Of a stretch of DNA of 64,000 nucleotides, positions 36,290-48,800 are shown one piece after another. The translations under genes and the position numbers were made by a program. The notes beneath the pieces are model-generated. The model saw nothing but the letters and a program-made list of their open reading frames with translations, was not told the DNA's origin and did no database searches. Source of the DNA: Cynocephalus volans (lineage: Eukaryota > Chordata > Mammalia > Dermoptera > Cynocephalidae). The stretch spans positions 5,325,382 to 5,389,381 of the forward strand of contig NC_084474.1 in the NCBI RefSeq assembly GCF_027409185.1, in the 5' to 3' direction. Numbering within the stretch: the stretch's first letter is position 1; the number at the start of each line of letters is the position of its first letter.

Positions 36290-36830
36290 TCCCCTCCCAG
36301 GGCGAGAAGCCCGGACAAAACCGAAGTCAGCCCAGGGCTCAGGCACCGCAGGGGCCAGCTCGGGTGGGCTTGAGCCTCCGGCCGCTGATTGGCTGTCCGC
36401 GGCCTCCGGTGATTGGTTGCCGCCGCGAGGGCCGCTGGGACTGGCACGCGGCGCCTGCCCTCGCACCGCACCGAGAGGAGGCCATGATGGCGGGAGGGCC
36501 GTCGAGGGCTCGGCTCGTTCTGGCTTCCTGCCAGCGGGCGGGGAGCAAGCGCTGGCCCAGGAGTGCCGCCGAGATCCGGTGCACCCGGTGTGGAGGAAGG
36601 GCGGCCAGAGATTCCGGTGAGGAGCCGGCGGGCGGTCCCGAGCGCGGGAGGCCGGTGGGGAGCGAGGCCTGGCAGGGCGGAGGCCGTTGGGCGGCGGGCG
36701 CGAGGCTCCGTCCCGTGCGGCCCTTCCCGGAGGGTCGCGCCGCGCTGGCGTCGGTTGGGACGGCTTCCCGCCGCCTCTCCCGGGGCCCAGCCGGCGTGAG
36801 TCTTCCCGCGCAGGGCAGAGTGAGTCGCTG
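36290..36830 (+). promoter_or_regulatory. CpG-rich promoter region of RNF17 with two inverted CCAAT boxes
   Basis: GC- and CpG-rich sequence surrounds the start codon. Two ATTGG boxes (36388-36392 and 36412-36416, start to start 24 bp) stand 68-96 bp before the ATG at 36484. This is a typical NF-Y arrangement for TATA-less promoters, and no TATA box is seen. MYB-like CAACGG/CAACCG cores (reverse strand) lie just inside intron 1 near 36685 and 36750. Use by A-MYB, a known meiotic regulator of piRNA-pathway genes, is inference. Confidence 0.6.
36484..36616 (+). CDS. RNF17: RNF17 coding exon 1
   Basis: It encodes residues 1-44 plus one base and ends TCCG|GTGAGG. It contains the first RING cysteine pair ([10 protein letters not shown]). 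The ATG has G at -3, and a second ATG follows at once in a stronger context (A at -3, G at +4). It is rich in Arg, Ala and Ser, unlike the other exons, because of the CpG-rich setting. Confidence 0.88.
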
Positions 36831-39800
36831 GAGCACCGTTCTACAAACTTCCCAGGTTCACCAAGAACTCTGTAATTTTTTTTCTAGTAGATGACGGACT
36901 ATATCTGGTTTCTTTTTCCTTTTCACTTGCAAAAAAAAAAAAAAAAGCTTTAAAAAAAGACAATTTTTTGAAGTTACACAAGTAACGTCATTTATGATAG
37001 ACTTCGCATTCTACTTAGAGCATTTAAATCTTGACGTAGGTTTTCAGTCAGGGTTGCAGCATTCATGTGTGAGAGCCAGGTTTGTGACGTCGTAGCCTCC
37101 GGCTTCTGGCCTTGCCAACAGCTCAGATTATTGTGAGAGCTCGCGCGGTCTTACCAACCTCTCATTCCGGCCCTTCCTGCCACCCTCTCAGGATGGGAAA
37201 TATCAATTAGTAGAGGACAGAATGAGCAAGTAGAGAGAACGTTGGAGTCGGGATTATCCCGTTGAATTAGCAAGATCACCAAAATGGTTTTTTAAAAATC
37301 TTTAGGTTGCATATAATATTCCCCGGCTACTTAGCCTTGATAGTTACAGAGGTCCAATGAAATATGTCAGAACAGTTTGTACAATTACAAGATAATGGCA
37401 AATCCAAAATATTATAGGTACAAGGTAGCTATCTGAATTAATGCAAACACTATTACACAGCTCTCCCTGTTTTTTCTTCTTGATTTCTGTCCGTCCTTCT
37501 GACTTCAAGTTTCTCTTGTATTTTGTGTAATAAATCATCCATTTCTAACTAAGTATTCATTCCTGTACAATAGCATCCCCTTTGAGTTTCCCCTTTGATC
37601 AGTTCTCCCCATTCAACATTAACAAACTGTGGAAAGTTTAATTCGCAATAGAATTTCATCAATAGGTCACCACCGTGAACTTCAGTGTGGACATGCTTTT
37701 TGTGAACTGTGCTTGTTAATAACTGAAGAATGCAGCACAATTATATGCCCTGATTGCGAGGTAAGTTTATAATTCTTCACATTGAAGGCATTATAGCCTA
37801 ATGTTAAGGGTAAAAATGTTAGAGAAGTAAAACATACCCCTATTTAAAAACTAAAATCTTACATTTTTGCTGCTGAGTCTTTAAGCGAAGCAGACTAACA
37901 AAAGATAATACTTTTTCCACCCATTTTATGATTGTTCAAAGTGATCAAGAAAAATAAAAGTCTAAAATCATACGTTTGTCAGCCTACGTATTTTGACTCT
38001 TTGAAGACCTCTGTAGAAAATTACCTCTTCTAGTTGTGTATTTTAATGAAGTATTTTCCTTTCAAAATCCTACCCTTTTCTACACCAATGCCATGCAAGC
38101 AGGCAGGTTTTGAACTCTCCCTGCCCCTCAGCATTTGTGTGTCATCAAATTTACGTTTATAGAGATGCCATACTATAAAAATTTTGGCAGAGAAGAAAAA
38201 CAACTGCCTAAAGTTAATATTTACTTCACAAGCTCTAAAAATAGAATAATTCCACTAGACCAAAATCTATCAACCCATAAGAATGAGAACAAATTGAGGA
38301 TTTAAAATAAAATTTACTTACCATCCTTTGCATTTACTACGAATACAAATGTAGTTCAATTTATGTATTGTGTTCCTGGAAAGTTGTTTTAACCTGTAAA
38401 TTCTTAGTGTTCCACGGGAGAGATCACATGATGAGGATTTGTATTCTTTGTTTTTTGTGGCAGTGTGATAGACAATATGGAGGCACAAGATCTAGAATGC
38501 AGTACTCATTCTGTCAGCCTACCTTGAGTTTCTTCATTTGTGGGACAGAAATAATACCTGCTTTGTCTTATCTCATAGGATTGTAAGAATCAAATCTGAA
38601 TTATGTAAAAGTTCTCTCCAAGCTTTCAGACCATTAAAGTAACCCTTCACTATTTAGGTGTGGATTGACTGGTTTGCAGATTAAACGTGTTAAAAATATA
38701 TATGTTGTAATTTGTGAACATTTTAATTATAGCAAAAACATTTACATATTAGAAGCTATTTTGGAATTACATACTTTACAAGTATGTGAATTTTATTACA
38801 AGTATTACCCTTTACTATGGGAAATTCCTATCTGCTTTCCTTTTTTTTTTGAGTGGCATCCCTCAGATGTGGCTGGCAACATAGTTAAGACAAAGGGAGC
38901 CTTCCTGCTGTGGCTGTGATGGTAGATCTGATTCAGTCTTGCTGTGGGTGAAGAGTCAGTGAAGGGAAAGAGATGGAGCAGGCAGCTGGAACTGTCTGCC
39001 CATATCCATCCTGTTCTAATATCTAAAAAACACAGTTTATTTTAACAGTAAACTTTTACCTTTTTTGGCAAGTTATTTCATATTTGATGGTCTTAAATCA
39101 TTATATTTGTATTATTTTCAGGATTTTGGCTAACATCTATAAGAGTACTTATAATGTGTTTACAAACATTGGTTTTGATTTTTAGGGTTGTGATAAATCT
39201 GTTTTGTATTATTTTGACTAGTTTTGTTCTAACTCTTACTTTGGAAGATACGTGACCTGTCTTGTCCTTTAAGGTTATTATCAACTTTACCTATGAATGG
39301 CACACTTACATAGTTATATAGATTATGAATAAATGGAACTTATTGAATGACTTTTTTTCTTTTTAAATCTTATTTTGTCCTAAGCTTGCTACAACTGTAA
39401 ATACAAAACAAGGATACTACTCAATAGATGGTTGTATTGAAGATTCGTTTATGGAAAAACAGCAACCTAAAATGTACGTTCCGTGTGCACTTATTTTAGT
39501 TTTTAAAGTTCAATGTATTTCTGAAATAATTTTAGAATTAGTGAAAAAATGTCATTATTAGATCTGTGGTTCTGACACATTGTTTATAACATGCTGTTTA
39601 CGTTGATAATTTGTTTTAGTTATTAGTGAAATGGAGAATCCAACTACTAAGAAAGCAACATTAGTTTGTCCTTATTTAAAGTGAAAAAAAATATATAAGG
39701 ATTACCACACCAAAACAAGAAAGGCTAAGTGTACAATATTGATGTTGGATGAGAGGAAGTTATAAAGGAAAAAAACTTATTTCTGTTGATTTTTAAAAGT

Positions 39801-42800
39801 AGCACAAGTACAATATAATAGACTACTTTGGGAAGGGATGGTTTTGAGAGGTGATTTATAAAAGGAAAAATAATAATTTTGGAATTCTTTTATACATTTT
39901 TCCATTCTTCCATAAAATTTTGCACATGTATATGTTGATAAATGCTCTTCCTGAATTAGTAATACAGAAACTTTTTAAAAAAATACATCCCAGCTAGAGA
40001 TGACCACCTGTGTTACTTTTTATTGTCCTATATGTCCTATGTACTACATACCTTACCTGCTAGTTAAGCCCCTTTAAGGGCATGGACCACATTTTGTATC
40101 TCTCTACATCCCTGGTATGGGACACTGAATAAGTATGCAGTGTTTGTTAGATGAAGAGCCATAATGTTTTGATATGTCAAAATTTAGGGCTTCCAAGTTT
40201 GAACACCTGTAGGAGTCAAGCGGATGACTTACTGGGTGAGGTAGACTGAGTTTAAATGATGAATGGTAAGGATTGTGGCAGATGAAGAAGGCTAACCTCC
40301 TCCAAAGGAAGTAGTCCCTACCCAGCTCTAGCCAATTATGGCCACGTGTTAAGACCAACCAAATATTGCCAGATTTTTTTTCCCCCGAGATGAACTAGAG
40401 ATCTGTACTTCTATTTGGAATTTTCTGACTTTTTCTGCAAGGGCTGGCCAGTTAGCTTAGTTGGTTAGAGCATGGTGTCGATTACACCAAGGTCAAAGGT
40501 TCAGATCCCCATACCAGTCAAAAATAAATAATAATAATAATAAAAAAATCCTTCAAGTCAAATCAGATTATACTCTCGTCTAGATGTGTATAATATCTAG
40601 TAGGGTTTCAAAGTGAAACATCACTTTCAGAGGTAAGAGGAATTCATCTTAACTAGAAAGTACCCAAATTTGTTCCAGATTACTATTTTTTAAATTCTCC
40701 ATGTCAAGTATACTTATGTTAGAAATTCCTATTCTCTAATTTAAGTACAGTTTGGTTTAAAATTGTGTATTTTTAAATCGTGTAGCCCTTTCCTCATAAT
40801 GTATCTTTTTACTGATATCTCTTTTATGTTTTGAAACAGGAATTGAATAATGGATTCCTCAGGGCTAATGCACTCAGTATGTTTTTTAAAAACATGAATA
40901 TTCACTTTTTAAAGCAGTAGAATGTTTAAAAATTATTTGGGCTAGTATTTTTCCATATAAGAGTAACATACTTAAACATCATAGTTTCTTCCATAAATTA
41001 TAAGCTTATAATTCAGAAAACACTAAGGGCTTACTATGTGCCAGCCAATATGGGGATATAAGAAATAGGTAAAACTGGCTTCTGTAGTCAAGAGAATGCA
41101 GCTAACTTTTTTTTTCCTTGCAATTAACTTGCTTAAGTTAAATTCATTACCTTTTGTAAATTACCTACACTTGTAAGCTGGCATTTGTGTGTATAAGCAC
41201 TTACCTTTTAATTTGTATGTATAAGTACTGTAATTGAGCTTAAGATATTTCAGTGATTATCAACATCTCTACCAAAAATACCAGGTAAGGAGAGGTGATT
41301 AAGAAATTGAAACACAATATATACATTCAGCTATTATTTTTAAGAATTTATTAAGAAGTTGAATTCTTGGGGCCGGCCCCGTGGCTCACTCGGGAGAGTG
41401 CAGTGCTGGTAGTGCCGAGGCCCGGGTTCAGATCCTATATAGGGATGGCCGGTGCGCTCACTGGCTGAGCGTGGTGCAGACCACACTGTGCTGTGGTGAA
41501 GGTTGCGATCCCCTTACTGGTCAGGAAAAAAAAAAAAAAAAGAAGTTGAATTCTTGATTAAAATTAAGTTTATGTGAAAGCATGTTTACTCATGGTTTCT
41601 TTCTCCTCACAGATTGTACATGTTCTTATAAGTCATCATATGAATTATTTTTGATAGAGGATAAAAATCAGAAGAGAAGGTTGAAGCCATTGTATTAGTG
41701 TTGGTATTTAAAATAATGTACTTGAAATTTATGTACTTGACATTTTTCAGGGTAAAGAATCTTTCTCAAGACTTTAAAAAGACTGCTGATCAGCTAACTA
41801 TCGGTATAGAACATTCAACCTCCATACACAAGACTGCTTTGAACTCATCTGCTGTAGTGTCGGTATGAAAAAAGTTGGTCATGAAGTATGATGAAGCCAA
41901 ACGTTTGACTTTTTCTCTGGTAGCTTAACTTTCTTCTCCTCTCAAGGTTCCTTCCTATAAGTATAGAAGCTTATAGGTAATAAGGATAAACCCATTGTCC
42001 TTTCTTGAGTGTCTTGTTTTAGTCTACATTTGAACAATTCTAAACTATACTTGAAGAATTCTTTTCTTCCTAAAGCAACCCTTTCTACCTTCGACCAACT
42101 CTGTTACAAAGTTCTTGATGTTTATCTATATGTAGCTTCTTCCCTTTCAACCAAGTTATTGAATCTAGATTCTATGAAACATGTATATAGTTTTCTAAAT
42201 TCTGTGTGATTTTCCAGTTATTTTAATGGTGAGCAAAAGGCCGAACTGTGTTTGTTGTTGTTGATGATATTGTTGTTGAAGATTGAATTTTACCTGTTAC
42301 TACTACTGGTAACTTTAAATAATGTATTGTTTTAACTTAAGATTAGAAATAGAACCAACTCCAAAATGCTGTTGAATGAAGTGTTAAATCTTTTTGTTAA
42401 GATCGTTAATGGGCTGGGGGAGGGGAGAGAGCGAGCACTTAATCTTGCTGTACTTTGCTTCAAGTTTAAATCTTTTGTTTGTTTGGCGGCTGTCCAGTAC
42501 AGAAATTCTCAAATTTAAATCTTAACATTGACAAATAATAATCTTTTTTCTTAAAAACTGTTTATGCTTTTTTTATGTGTACATTTATTGCCATGATAAA
42601 TTATTCAAGATAGTTTTAAGTTGAAAATTGTTTGTAGAACATAATACCATTTTTCAAAAAGATATCTTTATGAAAAAAATCTGGAATGTGATAACCAAAT
42701 GTTATCACATTCAAATAATAATGATTTTTTAAATCTCTAAGCAGGATTAAGTTATTTTTGTTGCTTATTTACAGTTTTCTGTAGTGGATCTATGTTGTTT

Positions 42801-45800
42801 TTGTAACCAAATTGGTAGCCTTAATTTTTTGCAACTATAATGTGTCTTAGCATCTATTTTTATATTTTATATTAGTATGTGCTTCCCCTCCTTTCTTAGG
42901 AGACTAAAACTGCAGAAGAAATTGATGAAGCATTGAAGATAGCAGGATATAATTTTGAACAGTTAAGCATTGCTGTAAAAGTAAGCATTTTGAATGATTA
43001 AATTCTATCATGAAGTGAAGCATGTACTTTTTATTAACTTTTAAAAGAATTTTAAAAATTGAAATGTATCAATTGTACATATTTATGGCGTACAGAGTTG
43101 TATTTCAATACGTGTATACAAATGTGTGACAATCAAATCATTTTAATTAGCATGTTCATCACCCGCAAACCTTTATCATTTTTTTGTAATGAGAACATTG
43201 GATCTCCTCTCTGCTAGCCATTTCAGGACATACAATAAAGTATTGTTAGTCATAGATGCCTATCACTGCTGCGCACCAGTAGAACTTATTTGTCCTATTC
43301 AGCTGTGATTTTGTTTCTATTAACCAACCTCTCCCTATCCCCCCTCCCCCTGCTCTTGCCAGCCTCTAGTAACCACAATTCTACTCTCTGCATGTACTCT
43401 TTAAATGTGTACATTTAGATGTGTTATCACTAAGTCAGAGCTTAGCACTGAGTTGTTAAGCATGATAATCCAATAACAGAGAAACATGCAGAAGAATGGA
43501 AAACAACTGCCATGGCCTGCCAGGATTAGTCTTATAGCATTGTTGTGCTAGGAACCTAATGAAATTGGAACTTTATTAAGGAACCATGACTTCTACTTCT
43601 GTGAGCTGAATGTTGTCTCAGAAGCCTTGTAGACCCTCTTTCATTTGGCTATATCACCCTACTGAGAGAGTCTTATGCTCTTTTCTTCCTGTTCTACCCC
43701 CAAATGAGAGACCCACTCATTTGGTGACAAGAACAAGCTATTTAAGCACCCAGCAACAACAAATTTAAAGTCAAGGAATTCAGAAGGTTATAGCTGATTA
43801 TACTGTGGCTGCTTATTTTCATAGAAAGATAGGATATTTTTGATTGGCTAAATTAAGTCACCATAAAAAGTCAGTTTCTCAAAGGGAATGAGAAATATGA
43901 TAAAAGTAATATAGAGTTACAAGAGAAGAAAAACTGAGAGAAGAAGGAAAAACAGTTTGTCCTCTGTAATAAGCAGCAGTTAAGATAATAAGTACCAGAG
44001 TAGAGTAAAGCAGATTAGTGGCAAACTAACTGGGGGTTAGGACTCAACATCTAAATTTGGGGTTGGGGGACACAATTCAACCCAAAGTAGCCTGCCTTCT
44101 TGCCATCCAGTATTCACGTCCTTCTCAGTGCAAAATACATTCATCCTATCCTAACATCTCCAGAAGTCTTAACCCTAAGTTAAGCATTAATTCTAAGTCC
44201 AAAATCTCATCTAACTATCTTCTAAATCAGGTGCAGCTGAGACTCAGGATATGATTCATCCTGGGGTTAAATTCCTCTCAAACTTTAAGCCTGTGAATCT
44301 AGACAAGAAATTATCTGCCTGTCAAATCTATTGCTGAGACGGGCATAGTATTTGACATTCCCATTCCAAAAGGGAGAAACTGGAAGGAAAAAAGGGGTCA
44401 TGTATGTCAAGCAACTGTTCTTGAAACTGTTTAAAAATGCAAAGAAATGCGTGGAATAGTTAATATTTTAGTTCAAGTATAGTTTTTAAGTTTATTTAGG
44501 GAATTCTGCCAAAGAGAAATTCAGCTGTCCAAAATGTCTTGTTTCCTATGACGATAAAAAAAGAAAAAAGTTTAAAAACTTATCAGTGGATTTTTTTAGT
44601 TCTTTTTGCCAAATTATTAGTACAAAATGCCAACTAAATGTGGTCTTGCTGAAAAGTACCTGTATTTAAAGTTCAATTTTGTGACTTATTCCATTTATTT
44701 ATGTAATCACCTCTTGTTATTTGAAGTCTAGAAAACACCCTTTACTTTCAAAACTATATCGATAATACAACTTATACAAAATTAAAATACCAGATTAGAT
44801 CTTTGTGCTGTTTTCCCCAGATGCTTGAACATATACAGAATCAGACAAAAGAGGAGACAGACAGTCTTACAAAGGTTGTGGAGAAACAGTTTGATCAACT
44901 TTTTGCTTCTCTTGATTCCAGGTAATAACAAAAAATATAGACTCAATGAAACTGAAGTTTTTAATATTAACTTGTCATTTTGTACCTTTGTTTAGATTGA
45001 AATAATGAATAACTCAAACAAGTTTGGGAAGTAGTGGGGTGGTCCTACAGACTGATTTTTAGAACTTCATAATGGAAAACAATTTGTACTTTTTTTTTTT
45101 TGACCATTTGCCTTCTGGTCCCAAAACTAACTGTTAAAATAAACAAGCTTCTTACCTAAAATAGCACAGAAAAGTATTTTCAAAACCTAAATCATGTTGT
45201 GGAATTCTGCATACTTGGAAAAATAAAAACATACTTTTTCATATACATAATTCTGTCATTTTTTTAATGTGCTTATTTGCATCAGAGCAGAAGCCTTTCT
45301 AATAGGCATTGCTAAACAAATAACCCCTTACTGTTATTCATCTATCACTTTTTTAAAAGTGATGTATATTGTCTTTAATTAGTCACATGATGGAGGAAAA
45401 TTAGATATTCCTCCATTATGCATTTCAAGAAACAGGCTCATAAAAGTTATAACATGCCCAAAGTATTTAGTAATGCCATTTGTCCATTTGACTTGGATCA
45501 GTGCTTTTTTTTTTTTTTTAATCTTCTTGGGTGCCTAGAACATAGGCTCAGTCTACTATGCAGGAATTGATTAATTTCACATTTGATCTTTAATTACAGC
45601 ATTCTAGTGATAGGTCATGTGAATGAGTGGGGTATTTTTGCTTTTTTTAAGGTCAGATATGCATAACACAAAACTTACCTTTTTAACCATTTTTTTCCTC
45701 TTTTTTTTCCTCTCTAACCATTTTTAAGTATAGAGTTTGGCGGCATATGATATTTCTGTGTTTAACTTTCTGAGGAACTGCCCAACTTTCACAGAGGTTG

Positions 45801-48800
45801 CATGCACCATTTTACTTTCCCACCATTGATGCACAAGTGTTCTAATTTCTGTACATTCTCGTCAACACTTGTTATTTTTTGTTAGTGTTTTTTAATCCTA
45901 ATGGGTATGAAGTTCTATCTCATTGTGGTTTGATTTTCATTTTCCTTATGACTGCTGATGTTGGGCATCTTTTCGTGTGCTTATTTATTGGCCAATTTAT
46001 ATACCTTCTTTGAAGAAATATCTGCCTAAGTCCTTTGTTCATGTCTGTTTCTTTGTTTTGTATTTGGCAGCTGGATGGTACAGGGATCTGAACCCTTGAC
46101 CTTGGTGTTACCTTGTTCATTTTTTAATTGGATTGATTACTTTGTTGTTGGGTTGTAGGAATTCTTTATATATTCTGGGTATTAAATCCTTATCAGATAC
46201 ATAGGACTTACCAATGTTTTCTCCCATTCTGTGGGTTGTCTTTTCACTCTCTTGATAGTGTCCTTTGATCCACAGAAGTTTCTGATCTTATGAAGTCTAG
46301 TTTATCTATTATTTCTTTTGTTTCTTGTGCTTTTGGTGTCAATCTAAGAAATCATTGCCAAATCCAACATCATGATGCTTTTTCTCTATGCTTTTTAAAA
46401 GAGTTTTATAGTTTTAGTTCTTACATTTAGATATTTGGTCCATTTTTAGTTAATTTTTGTATATAGTGTAAGACAAGATTCCACCTTTATTCTTTTGAAT
46501 TGGATATCCAGTTTTCCTAATGCTCTTTGTTGAAAAGACTGTCTTTTCTCCATTGAATGGTATTGGCACTCTTATCAAAAATCAGTTCACCATATACTTG
46601 TATGTGAAGGTTTATTTCTGGGATTTCTGTTTTATTCCATTGGTCCATGTATTAGTTCCTTTCTGTTGCTTATCACAAAATACCTGAAACTGGGTATCTT
46701 GTAAGAAAACAAAATTTGTTGCTTACAGTTTCAGAAGCTGGGAAGTCCAAAGTCCAGGGAACACATCTGGTAAGGGTCTTGTTTGGGGGTGGCTTTACAG
46801 CAATGCAGGGGTTCACATGGAAGAAAATGGTGGATCAGAGAGAGAGAGAGTGTGTAAAGTTGTGTTGTTGATTTGCAAGCTCTTTTATTCATGTAAGTGT
46901 TTACAGCTATAAGTTTTCCTTTTAGCACTGCTTTTGTTGAATCCCATAAATTTTATTTTGTGTTTTTGCTTCATTTGTCTCAGCATATTTTTCTGATTTC
47001 CCTTGTGATTCTTCTTTGACCCATTGGAGTTTAGGAGTATATTGTTTGATTTTTACATATTTGTGAATCTTCTAGTTTTCCTTCTGTTATTTGCAGTGGT
47101 CAGAATCTTCTAGTTTTCCTTCTGTTATTTCCTTCTGTTATTCCATGTGGTCAGAAAAGATACTTTATATGATTTTAGCCTTTAAGTTTATTAAGACTTG
47201 TATTATGGCCTAACATATGGTCTATCCTAGTAAATGTTACATGTATGCCTGAGGAAAAAGTGTATTCCCCTATTGTTGGGTAGAGTGTTCCATATATGTT
47301 AGGTTCAATTGGTATATAGCATTGTTCAAGTAATCTGTTTCTTTGTTGATTCTGGGTGTTCTATCAGTTATTGAAAGTGGAGTATTAAAGTCTCCAGCTA
47401 TTATTGCAGGCCCGTTTCTCCCTTTAATTCTGCCAATGTTTGTTTCATATATGAGAGGACTTCAAAAAGTTTGTGGAAAGATTTGCATTAGCTTTTAATT
47501 CTTTTTCCACAAACTTTTTGAAGTACCTTCATATTTGTGGCTCTGATGTTTGGTGCATATGTTTATAATTATTATATTAAAGCCTGTTTTGTTTGATGTT
47601 AGTATAGCCACCAGCTTTTGTTTATTACCTGCATGGAATATATTTTTCCGTCCCTTTACTTTCAAGCTAAGTATGTCTTTAGATCTAAAGTGAGTTTATG
47701 ATGACAGCGTTTAGTAGGGTCATGATTTTTATCCATTCTTCAAATCTATGGCTTTTGTTTGGGGAGTTTAATTCATTTATATGTAAAGTAATTACTGATA
47801 AGGAAGGACTTTCCATTTGCCATTTTATTTATTTTGTGTATGTATTTTGGTGTTTTTTTTTTTTTTTTTTTTTGCCCATTTTCTCCATTACTTCCTTTCT
47901 TTGTGTGTACTTGATATTTTTGTCTTCAAGTTCACTGATTCTTTCTTCTGCCTGTTTAAGTCTGCAGTTGAACCCCTCTAGTGGGTTTTAAAATTTTTAG
48001 TTTCTGTGCTTTTCAGTACAAGCTACAGAATCCCTGTTTGGTTCCTTTTTATAATTTCTCTTTCTATGTTGATACTATCATTTCGTCTCTGTATAATGAT
48101 ACAGAGATTCTCTGTAGAATGCTCCTGATTTCCTCTAGTTCTTTGTTCATGTTTTCTTTTAACTTTTTGAGCACATTTAAGATCAGTCTGCTAAGTCTGA
48201 TGCCTGTGCTTCTTCGAGAACAGTTTCTATCAACCTGTTTTCTTCCTTTGAATAGGCCATGTTTTCCTGCTGCTTTGAATGCCTCATGGTGTTTTTGCTG
48301 AAAATTGGGCATTTGAAAAAATAGTCATCTGTCCCAGTCTTTTCAAACTGGCTCTTGCTGGACCAGTCCTTCACTGAGTAGCTGGGTGTGCTCTGAGCCT
48401 TGAGATCAGCCTGGGGTGAAGGTTTAAGGTCTTCTCAGGTGTTTCTGAGCATGTATCACCTGGGCCTGAGTGTGTCTTTTTTAATCCCCCTGTATGCACA
48501 GCCAATTTTGTATGTCTTAATTTCCCAAAGAGTTTCAGTCCAGTTTTTCCTCTGGGCCTCACATGGTCTATTATATGTTTCTTGCCTGGTATCTGTAGCT
48601 TTTAGACTCCTTGCAGCCTTCCTGAGCAGTGTCCACTGCTTCTCCCCTGCCTGAGATTCAAGTTGGGCAAAACAGAGACCAGTCCTTCAGGCAGTGCCCA
48701 GACAAGTTGGGCCATTGCAAATAAAGTCTGCAGTGTTCCCTCCAGTTTGAGGGAAGGAATGGGAACTGTACTGCTGCTTCCAGACAGACCATGCCTCACT

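Noticed and set aside
36185..36875. Overlapping ORFs on both strands around the RNF17 start (for example 36339-36836 minus)
   Set aside because: CpG-rich sequence has few stop codons. Only the plus-strand frame of exon 1 connects by splicing to a known protein.
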